Assembly: GCF_030252345.1 (NCBI RefSeq)
Contig: NZ_CP126980.1
Span: forward strand, 6,711,501 to 6,775,500
Direction of reading: 5' to 3'
DNA length: 64,000 bases
From: Actinoplanes oblitus
GTDB taxonomy: Bacteria > Actinomycetota > Actinomycetes > Mycobacteriales > Micromonosporaceae
A program made the position numbers and the translations under genes. How positions within the stretch are numbered: the stretch's first letter is position 1; every line of letters starts with the position of its first letter. Below, in pieces: positions 27,738 through 35,500 of the stretch. The notes under the pieces were generated by a model. It saw only the letters and a list, made by a program, of their open reading frames with translations, was not told the origin of the DNA and ran no database searches.

Positions 27738-28949
27738 TCAGCGGATCTGCATTCCGGAGATCGCGCGCGAGATGACCAGGCGCTGGATCTCCGAGGTGCC
27801 CTCGAAGATGGTGTAGATCTTGGCGTCCCGGAACATCCGCTCCACCGGGTGCTCGCGCAGGTAACCGGCGCCGCCGAGGATCTGCACCGCCTTCTCGGTG
27901 ACCGCGACGGCCACCTCGCCGGCCTTCAGCTTGGACATCGAGCCCTCGCCCGCGGTGAACGGCTTGTCGTTGCGGCCCATCCAGGCGGCCCGCCAGACCA
28001 GCAGCCGGGCGGCGTCGATCTCCATCTTCATGTCCGCCAGGGCGAACGCGATCGCCTGGTTCTCGATGATCGGCCGGCCGAAGGCGACGCGGTTCTTGGC
28101 GTACTCCAGGGCGTACTCGTAGGCGGCGCGGGCGATGCCGAGCGCCTGGGCGCCGACCGCGGGGCGGGACAGCTCGAACGTACGCATGGCGGCCTGTCCG
28201 CTGCGCCTGGCGCCGGACCGGGCCTTGGCCAGGCGCTCGTCCAGAGCCTCCTTGCCGCCGAGCAGGCAGCTGCCCGGCAGCCGGACCTCGTCGAGGAAGA
28301 CGTCGGCGGTGTGCGAGGCGCGCAGGCCCAGCTTCTTCAGCTTCTTGGTGCCGACCAGACCGGCGGTGCCGGGCGGGACGACGAACGCGGCCTGCCCGCG
28401 CGAGCCGAGCGACGGGTCCACGCTGGCCGTGACCACGTGCACGTTGGCGATGCCGCCGTTGGTGGCGTAGGCCTTCTGCCCGGTGAGCACCCACTCGTCG
28501 GTGGCCTCGTGGTAGACCGCCCGGGTCTTCATCGAGGCGACGTCCGACCCGGCCTCCGGCTCGGTCGAGCAGAACGCCGCCACCTTCGGCTCGTCGGCGT
28601 CACCGAAACACTGCGGCACCCACTCGACCAGCTGCTCCGGCGTGCCCGACCCGTAGATCGCGGCGACCGCGAGCGAGGTGCCGGAGATCGCCATCCCGAT
28701 CCCGCCGTCGCCCCAGAACAGCTCCTCGTTGGCGATCGGCAGCGACAGCCCGGTGTTGTCCGACCACGTGTTGATCAGGAACTCGAAGCCGTACAGCCCG
28801 ATCTTGGCAGCCTCCTGCAGGACCGGCCAGGGCGTCTCCTCCCGCTCGTCCCACTCCGCGGCGGCCGGCCGGATGACCTGCTCCGCGAAGCCGTGGACCC
28901 AGTCGCGCAGGTCCGATTGTTCCTCATTGAGATCGAGCCAGAACTCCAC
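27738..28949 (-). CDS. acyl-CoA dehydrogenase
   Basis: A 403-residue flavoprotein that forms the alpha-beta double bond in acyl-CoA. Signatures: CSTEPEAGSDVASM, the FAD-binding middle beta domain, RVAFGRPI, ILGGAGYLREHPVERMFRDA, and the catalytic glutamate in YTIFEGTSEIQ. The GTG at 28949 has GAAGGG 6-9 nt upstream. A TTG 24 bp earlier is less likely. It is first in an operon with the downstream ligase, so the pair would activate and dehydrogenate the same acyl group. Confidence 0.93.
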   Translation of the reverse strand: MEFWLDLNEEQSDLRDWVHGFAEQVIRPAAAEWDEREETPWPVLQEAAKIGLYGFEFLINTWSDNTGLSLPIANEELFWGDGGIGMAISGTSLAVAAIYGSGTPEQLVEWVPQCFGDADEPKVAAFCSTEPEAGSDVASMKTRAVYHEATDEWVLTGQKAYATNGGIANVHVVTASVDPSLGSRGQAAFVVPPGTAGLVGTKKLKKLGLRASHTADVFLDEVRLPGSCLLGGKEALDERLAKARSGARRSGQAAMRTFELSRPAVGAQALGIARAAYEYALEYAKNRVAFGRPIIENQAIAFALADMKMEIDAARLLVWRAAWMGRNDKPFTAGEGSMSKLKAGEVAVAVTEKAVQILGGAGYLREHPVERMFRDAKIYTIFEGTSEIQRLVISRAISGMQIR

Positions 28950-29329
28950 AGCAGGGCCCTTCGAGCGCGCCAACTTAACTCGCCGGTAACCCTACGACTG
29001 CGTAATCCCCCTCACAACCCCCGGAGGTTTTTATTGATCAGCTCGTGCGAGAAACCAGATTTTGTACGACTTGTCACCTCGTGGCTGGTCAGTGCGCCGG
29101 ACCGCGGCCGCCCCGGACCGTGCCGCGTCCAGCGGCCCGCGGCCGCTCACGGCAGTCCCGGAGGTCCCGCCCCGGCGCGATCGCCGCTGTTCCGCGGGTC
29201 GCCACCGGCCGCCCGCCACCAGCCCGCCCCGCCGCGATCTTGCGCCGGCGGCCTCGGGGGGTGTGACCTGAACGCCGGTCCAGCCGGTCTTACCGGGCAG
29301 AGACCGGTACGGACGTGAGGAGAGCGGTT
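28950..29329. other. divergent intergenic region
   Basis: 380 bp between the acyl-CoA dehydrogenase and the FtsX-ECD-like gene. It holds the presumed promoters of both units and a slightly AT-richer stretch at 29030-29080. An imperfect dyad TTAAC-N5-GGTAA at 28975-28989 sits close to the dehydrogenase start and might be an operator. No coding region is supported. Confidence 0.5.
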
Positions 29330-29941
29330 GTGGAACCGGATTTGCGGCGGCGGTTCGACCTGGCGGTGAGCGCCGATCCCGGCGCCGACCCGGGCGAGAT
29401 GGCGCAGGTGGCCATGCTCCACGGTGGCCGGATCCGGCACCGGCGACGGCTGGCCGTCGCCGGCTCGGCCGCCGCCGTGGTGGCGCTGGTCGTCGCCGTG
29501 GGCGCCGTCGACCTGACGGAGAGCGCGGCACCGCCGGCCGGGCGACCGGCGATGGTCACCGCCGGGATGCGGCTGCCGGCGCCGGAGTGCTCGCCGGAGC
29601 CGGTGGCCACCGACGCCACCGACGTGGTCATCTTTCTCCCCGGCGCGACAGCACGGCAGCGGTCGGCGATCGGCCAGGCGCTGCACGACGACGAGCGGAT
29701 CGCTTCGTGGCTCTTCGAGAGCCGCGAGGAGGCCTACGCGAGATTCGCGGAGCACTACCAGGACAGCCCGGACTTCGTCGGCGCCGTCGACCGGGACTCG
29801 GTGCCCGAGGCGTTCCGCCTGCGGCTGCGCGATCCGGCCCGATTCAGCGCCTTCCGCCAGGAGTACGCGGCGAAGCCGGGTGTGGGGACCGTCGTCGGCC
29901 GGGTCTGCCCGGCGAGCGCCCCGCTCGGAGGGATCCTGTGA
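29330..29941 (+). CDS. membrane protein with FtsX extracellular-domain-like sensor, linked to a sigma factor
   Basis: 203 residues: a cytoplasmic start of about 38 residues, one transmembrane helix (41-60), a linker, then an extracytoplasmic domain (98-187) resembling the FtsX ECD: VVIFLPGATARQRSAIGQAL, ESREEAYARFAEHY, VPEAFRLRLRDPARF and KPGVGTV. True FtsX has four membrane helices; here only the ECD-like part remains on a single anchor. The GTG at 29330 has GAGGAG 8 nt upstream. Its stop overlaps the GTG of the sigma-factor gene (GTGA). The coupling suggests it senses an envelope signal and controls that sigma factor, but no canonical anti-sigma motif is seen. Confidence 0.75.
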   Translation: MEPDLRRRFDLAVSADPGADPGEMAQVAMLHGGRIRHRRRLAVAGSAAAVVALVVAVGAVDLTESAAPPAGRPAMVTAGMRLPAPECSPEPVATDATDVVIFLPGATARQRSAIGQALHDDERIASWLFESREEAYARFAEHYQDSPDFVGAVDRDSVPEAFRLRLRDPARFSAFRQEYAAKPGVGTVVGRVCPASAPLGGIL

Positions 29942-30522
29942 CCGAGACCGCGACACCTTCCCGCCCCGCCGAGGACGCGGACCGGGGAAAGCCGACCGGC
30001 TGGGGTGCGGGCCGCCGCCGCGCCAAGGCGGCCCGGGACGCCGAGTTCACCGCGTTCGTCGAGTCCGCCGGCACCCGGCTGCGCCGCAGCGCGTACCTGA
30101 TGTGCCGGGACTGGCACCTCGCCCAGGATCTCACCCAGCAGGCCTTCGCCAAGATGTACGCCGTCTGGCCCCGGATCCGCGCCGGCACGAACCTGGAGGC
30201 GTACAGCCGCCGGGTCCTGATGAACCTGGTCTTCGACCAGAGCAAGCGGCGCAGCGCCTCCGAGGTGGTGCTGGCCGAGCTGCCGGACCACGCCGACCGG
30301 GCGAGCACCACACCGGAGCTACGCCTCGCGCTGGTCGAGGCGCTGGCCCGGCTGAGCGTCGAGGACCAGGCGGTGCTGGTGCTGCGGCACGCCGAGGACT
30401 ACAGCATCGACACCGTCGCCATGATCCTCGACGTCTCGGCGTCAGCGGTGAAGATGCGCGACGCACGAGCGCTGGCCCGCCTCCGTGCCCTGCTCGGCGA
30501 CGACTTCGGCACCACCGACTAG
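29938..30522 (+). CDS. SigE-family RNA polymerase sigma-70 factor (ECF)
   Basis: 194 residues: a charged 35-residue leader, sigma region 2 (FVESAGTRLRRSAYLMCRDW, QDLTQQAFAKMYAVWPRI), and region 4 (LSVEDQAVLVLRHAEDYSID, VSASAVKMRDARALARLRAL). This is the small ECF type common in Micromonosporaceae and streptomycetes. GTG 29938 overlaps the stop of the membrane-protein gene, so the two are translated together. The stop TAG is immediately followed by the repeat at 30525. Confidence 0.9.
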   Translation: MTETATPSRPAEDADRGKPTGWGAGRRRAKAARDAEFTAFVESAGTRLRRSAYLMCRDWHLAQDLTQQAFAKMYAVWPRIRAGTNLEAYSRRVLMNLVFDQSKRRSASEVVLAELPDHADRASTTPELRLALVEALARLSVEDQAVLVLRHAEDYSIDTVAMILDVSASAVKMRDARALARLRALLGDDFGTTD

Positions 30523-30524
30523 CT

Positions 30525-30540
30525 GTGTTTCGGAGTCCGG
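30525..30540. repeat. 16-nt copy of the 24842 repeat arm
   Basis: GTGTTTCGGAGTCCGG is identical to 24842-24857. Both copies start a few bases after a TAG stop codon. No matching inverted arm is visible here. A 16-nt match could be chance in 64 kb, but the shared position is suggestive. Confidence 0.45.
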
Positions 30541-30635
30541 GCGGTCCTGGTGCTGTGGGGTCACGCGATGGCGTGCTCCGTGGTCACCGCGGGCCTCGCG
30601 ATCGGCGTGGCGCGGGCGGGTGGCCGGGTCCAGGC

Positions 30636-30666
30636 TTGACCTTGTCACTGTGACAACGTCTTGACT
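30636..30666 (+). promoter_or_regulatory. MerR-type promoter/operator of the HEAT / MerR-HEAT operon
   Basis: -35 TTGACC (30636-30641), the perfect dyad TTGTCAC-T-GTGACAA (30642-30656) within a 19-bp spacer, and a -10-like TTGACT (30661-30666). This is the MerR layout, and a MerR regulator is the second gene of the operon it precedes. Confidence 0.7.
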
Positions 30667-30686
30667 TGGGGTCGGAGGTGGTTCCC

Positions 30687-31334
30687 ATGAACCTGGAGAT
30701 CCGGCTGGCCGCGGGAGACTCGTCGGCGCGGCTGACGGCGGCCCTGGCGGCCGGCACCCGGCCCGAGGCGGGCACGGCCGAGGCGCTGATCGCACGGTGC
30801 GCCGTCGAACCCGACTTCTTCGTGCGCGACATGCTCACCTGGGCGCTGACCCGGCTGCCACCGGCGAGCACCGTGCCGCGGCTGCGGGCCGAGCTGCTGT
30901 CCGGGAGCGTTCAGGGACGCAGCCAGGCGTTGCACACCCTGTCCAAGATCGGCGACCGGAGCGCGTGGCCGGCGATCACCCGCGCCCTGCTGCACGACCC
31001 GGACGACACGGTGGCCCGGACCGCGTGGCGCGCCGCCGTGGCACTGGTCCCGGACGAGGAGCGGGCGGCGCTGGCCGGCGAGCTGGCGGCCGAGTTCGGC
31101 CGTGGTGACCGGGAGGTGCGGTTGAGCCTGAGCCGCTCACTCGTCGCCCTCGGCGAGGCCGCCGAGCCGGTCCTGCGGGCGGCGGCGGCTCACCACGACC
31201 CGGTGGTGCGCGCCCACGCGAGCGCCACCGAACGGTTGCTGCGCGACCCGGACGCCGGTTTCGACCTGGCAGTTCACGAGGCGACCCGGGTCGTGGCGCT
31301 GGGCCCGGAACGGAAGGAGACGACGGCTTGCTGA
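30687..31334 (+). CDS. HEAT-repeat protein
   Basis: 215 residues made of helical repeats typical of HEAT/Armadillo-like proteins (SVQGRSQALHTLSKIGDRSA, DTVARTAWRAAVALVPDEER, REVRLSLSRSLVALGEAAEP). There is no catalytic motif, so a binding or scaffold role is expected. GGAGGT at 30674-30679 is 7 nt before the ATG. Its 3' end overlaps the TTG start of the MerR-HEAT gene by 7 bp, giving a coupled pair controlled by the upstream dyad. Confidence 0.8.
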   Translation: MNLEIRLAAGDSSARLTAALAAGTRPEAGTAEALIARCAVEPDFFVRDMLTWALTRLPPASTVPRLRAELLSGSVQGRSQALHTLSKIGDRSAWPAITRALLHDPDDTVARTAWRAAVALVPDEERAALAGELAAEFGRGDREVRLSLSRSLVALGEAAEPVLRAAAAHHDPVVRAHASATERLLRDPDAGFDLAVHEATRVVALGPERKETTAC

Positions 31335-32335
31335 TCGGCGAGGTGGCGCGGCGGTCGGGGGTGAGCGCGCGGATGCTCCGGCACTACGACGCTCTCGGGC
31401 TGGTCCGGCCGACCGGTCGCACCACCGGCGGCTACCGGGAGTACACCCCGGAGGACGTCCGGCGGATCTTCCACGTGGAAGGGCTGCGGTCGCTGGGACT
31501 GTCGCTGCGCCAGATCGCCCGCACGCTCGACGATCCCGGTTTCACCCCGGCCACGCTGGTTCGCGACCTGATCCGCGAGTCCGAGGAACGGCTCGCCCGC
31601 GAGCACGAGCTCCTCGACCGGCTGCGCGCCGTCGACGCCGCCGAGCCCGCCGGCTGGCAGGACGTCGCGCGGATGGTCGACCTGCTGCACGGGCTCGGCT
31701 CGCCGGACGCCGCCCGCCGGCAGCAGGCGATCCTGGCCCCCGCCGAGCACGCGCCGGTCCCGGCCGAGCTGCTGGCCCGGGCGGTGCTCGCCGAAGCCGA
31801 TCCGAACGTGGCCGGCGCCCTGCGCTGGGCGCTGGCCCGGGCCGGCACCGACGGCGTGGCCGGGCTGGCCGCCGGCGTCACCGCCGCCGACGCCGACGTC
31901 CGGCGGCGCGCGGTCGTGGCGCTCGCCGCACTGCCCGGCGACGAGGCGACCGCGCTGCTCACCGGCGCCCTCGGCGATCCGGAGCCGGCGATCCGCCGGC
32001 AGGCGGCGCTCGCGCTGGGCGCCCGGCGCGTCCCGGCCGCCGTGCCGACCCTGCTCCGCATGGTGGTGGACGGCCCGAACGACGTCGACGCCGCCGAGCT
32101 GCTCGGCGCGATCGCCGAGGACCCGGCCCACACCGGGCGGATCCTCGGCGCCCTGTCCGCGGCGCTCGCCGCGCCCGGCACCCGGCCCGCCGCCCGGTTA
32201 CGGCTGACCCAGGCACTCGCCGAGCTGCCGGGCACCGTCGCCCTCGCCGTGCTGCGCGAGCTGACCGGCGACGACGACCGCCCGGTGGCGCTGCTCGCCG
32301 GGGCCCTGGTGCGGGGTCGCCGCGCGGACCGCTAG
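31328..32335 (+). CDS. MerR family regulator fused to HEAT repeats
   Basis: 335 residues. Residues 1-70 are a MerR HTH (LIGEVARRSGVSARMLRHYD, GGYREYTPEDVRRI). A dimerisation coil covers about 75-115, and then about 200 residues of HEAT-like helices replace the usual small-ligand domain (DADVRRRAVVALAALPGDEA, EPAIRRQAALALGARRVPAA). The TTG start has AAGGAG 9 nt upstream. The sensor part therefore looks like a protein-interaction solenoid, and the co-transcribed HEAT protein is an obvious partner. Autoregulation through 30642-30656 is predicted. Confidence 0.85.
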   Translation: MLIGEVARRSGVSARMLRHYDALGLVRPTGRTTGGYREYTPEDVRRIFHVEGLRSLGLSLRQIARTLDDPGFTPATLVRDLIRESEERLAREHELLDRLRAVDAAEPAGWQDVARMVDLLHGLGSPDAARRQQAILAPAEHAPVPAELLARAVLAEADPNVAGALRWALARAGTDGVAGLAAGVTAADADVRRRAVVALAALPGDEATALLTGALGDPEPAIRRQAALALGARRVPAAVPTLLRMVVDGPNDVDAAELLGAIAEDPAHTGRILGALSAALAAPGTRPAARLRLTQALAELPGTVALAVLRELTGDDDRPVALLAGALVRGRRADR

Positions 32336-32400
32336 ATCATGGACAGCGCTGGCCGGGGGGACGGTTCGAGCCGGTTCCGCGGCGGCCGCCGGGTCGCTGA

Positions 32401-32505
32401 TCGCCGTACCGGGAAGCGACGGCCGGCAGCGACAGCGGACCCGGCGGTGGACCGCGGTCGCCGTACCGGGAAGCGACGGCCGGCAGCGACAGCGGACCCG
32501 GCGGT
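32401..32505. repeat. 48-bp perfect direct repeat, period 57
   Basis: The 48 bases at 32401-32448 recur without a mismatch at 32458-32505, separated by 9 bp. Both begin TCGCCGTACCGGGAAGCGAC and end ACCCGGCGGT. The second copy ends on the first base of the helicase stop codon region. The region is between the MerR-HEAT gene and the convergent helicase gene. Identity over 48 nt points to a recent duplication or a maintained element. Confidence 0.9.
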
Positions 32506-35500
32506 CACCGGGCGGTCGTCGCCTCGGAGGTGTCCAGGACGGCCGGGGCGGCGTCCTCACGATGCGGCAGGGTGGCCGGGTCCGGGAGATCGAGGAGATC
32601 GTTCTCCGGGGCGGCGATCAGGCCGTTGCGGTGGGCGATCAGGCGCTCGCCGGCCACCAGATCGTCGAGCATCGCGGCCAACCGGGCGGTGCCGGCCTTG
32701 TTCGAGGTCCAGCCGAAGAGCCGGGCCGCGGCCGCGAGCAGGTCGTCGCTCTCCACCAGGCCCGCGTCCAGCACCAGGTATTCCAGGGCCAGCTGCAGTT
32801 CGGACTCGGCGACCTGTTCCGGCTTGCGGGCGACGCCGTCGCCGGGCACCCGGACCGCCGGGATCGGCGCGTCGGGCGCGGTGACGAACGTGCCGTCGAA
32901 ACCGGCCCGGGACTGCGCCAGCGCCGCCTCGATGGCCTGCCGGATCGGCTGGGTGACCCGGCTGATCCCCCACGCCTCGCGGATCCGGCGGATCAGCACG
33001 GCGATGTGCACCGGCCCCTCCACCTCGGCGATCCGCTCGACGGTACGAACCAGCAGCTCCCCGGCCACCGCGTCGTTGATCCGGGCGGCCGGCGGCAGCG
33101 GCTCCAGCTCGGCGTGCTGGTAGGGCAGCGCCCACTCGGGACGCTGGGCGGGCCGGGTGACCAGCTCCAGCTCCGGTTCGGCGAAGACGTCCGGGACGGC
33201 CAGGGCGTTCTCGATGGCGGCCCGCAGCCGGGCCTCCTCCTCCGGCCGGTTGTGGAACCAGGCGACCGACCAGACCCGGTGCAGGTGCCAGCCGAGCGTG
33301 TGCAGGACCTGTTCACGCAGCCGGTCCCGGTCGCGGCTGACGGGCATCTCGGCGTACGCCGGACCGTCGCACTGGACACCCAGGGCGTAGGCGTCGAGGG
33401 CGGCGTGGCGTACCCCGATCTCGACCCGGCACCGGCCGGTACCGACCCGGCGTGTGACGGCGAACCCCCAGCTCTCGACGGTGGCCGCGACCGCGTCCGC
33501 CAGCGGCGACAGGTCCGGTTCGCCGTGCTCGGCGGCGAGACCGTTCAGGTACGCCGCCAGCCGCCGCTCCCCCTCGTCGGCCGGCTCCTCCCGCCGCGAC
33601 TCCGGAATGGCCGTCACCACCTCGAGCCGCTGCCGGGCCCGCGTGATCGCCACGTCGAGCCGCCGCGCCCCGGTCGGCCCGCCCGCCGCGGCGAGATCGG
33701 GCCCGGTGGACAGGATGATCACGTCCCGTTCGTCGCCCTGCACCGCGTCCGCCGACTTCACGAAGAACCCGGTCAGCGGGTCGTCGGCGAGGAACCGTTC
33801 CAGGTCGGGCCGGGCGCCGAGGACCGTCTCCACCGCGTCGGCGACCGCGTCCGCCTGCCCGGCGGTCAGCGTGACCACCCCGAGCGACAGCGTCGGCCGG
33901 GTGGTGAAGTGGTGCGCGACCCGCTCGGCCACCAGCGCCGCCTCCACCGGCGCGTCGACGGCCGGCAGCAGTTCCAGGCCGAGGTCCGGCCCCGCCGGGT
34001 GCGCGCTCGGGAAGGTGACCAGGCGATCCTGGTAGAACGTGTGGTTGGCGAACCCGATCAGCGACTCGTGCCGGCTGCGGTAGTGGCCGGTCAGGGCGAG
34101 CCGGGTGAAGGCGGCGCAGTCGTTCGCGACCACCAGCACGGACGGCTGGCCACCGGCCGGGGGCAGCTGGCAGTCGTCGCCGACGACGATCAGCGACCGG
34201 CCGCGGTAGGCGCAGGCCACCGCGGCGGCCGGGGTGACCCGGGACGCCTCGTCGATGATCACCACGTCGAACCGCTGCTCGGCCGGCAGGTAGCGGCTGA
34301 CCGCGGCGGGCGGCATGGCGAAGCAGGGCTTGAGCGCGGCGGCGGTCTCCCAGGTACGCCCGAGCAGCTCCCGCACCGGCAGATGCCCGTCCTGCTTGAG
34401 CCCCTCGGCCCGGATCAGCGCCGGCGCGCCGTCGGCGGTGACCGCCGGGCGCCGCGCGTTGACCGCCTCGATGATCGTGCCGGCCGCGTCCTGCACCAGG
34501 TCGGCGTCGAGCCGGCGGAACTCCTCGACCAGCTCGTTGCGTTCCACGGCGGCGAGCGGCTCCAGGCGTTCGTCGGCCGCGATCACAGCGTCGGCCCACG
34601 CCCGGTAGACGGTCCGCTCGATCACCTGGGTCAGCTTGCCGACCTCCAGGTTCCGGTCGGCGCAGTGGTCGACGGCGGCGTCCAGGCCGTGCTCGGCGAG
34701 TACCTCGCGAGCCGCCAGGTAGGCGAACCACTCGGCCTGCCCGGTGTCGTCGTCGCGCAGGTCGCGCAGCAGGTCACGGGCGGTCTCGTAGCGGTCGAGG
34801 GCGGTGCCGAGCCGCACCTGCCGGGCCGGCCCGAAGGCGTCGATGATCCGCTGCCGGGCCTCCTGCCACATGCCGATCAGCGTGGCCAGGTCCGGGTTCG
34901 CCGTGGCGCGCAACGCGGCGGCCTGCTCCCCGGTCAGCGCGGCGTCGGCCCCGCTGCGCAGGGTCCGCGCGTGCGCCGCCCAGTCCAGGGCCTGGTCCAG
35001 AGCACGCCGGTCCGGCCCGAGCAGGGCGTGTAGTCCGGGCTCGGCCTCCGCGAGCGCCCGGGCCGCGGCCAGCACCCGCTCCCGGACGGCGGCGATCTCG
35101 GTGGCCGCCGCGAAGTCCAGCTCCCGCCCGGCCACCTCGCTGAGCTGCCCGACCGCCTCGGCGACCGCCCGCAGCGGCTCGACCTGCGCCCGCAGCCACC
35201 CGACCGCCGCCGCTATCGTCCCGTGCCCCAGCTCGGGGCGGGCCGCCGCCTCCGGTTCCGCCTGCAGCGTGGCGCGCCAGTGCCGGAAGACGTCGCGCGC
35301 CTCGGTGACCGCCCGCATCAGCTCGGTGTCGCCGCCGCGGTTGCAGACGTACTCGCTGATCCCGGGCAGCGCCTCGGGCGGCGTCACCCGCAGCACCTCG
35401 GCGACCGTGTCGAGGCCCCGGCCGATCGCCGGGAAGTCGGTGTCGAGGCGCTTCCAGTACCGCCCGAGCAGGGCCGCGTGCTGCCGTTCGGCGGCGATCA

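Noticed and set aside
17948..28989. Possible shared fatty-acid operator (CTAC-N6-GTAG at 17948-17961 and TTAAC-N5-GGTAA at 28975-28989)
   Set aside because: Arms and spacer lengths differ and each half is only 4-5 bp, so a common regulator is not supported from these two sites.
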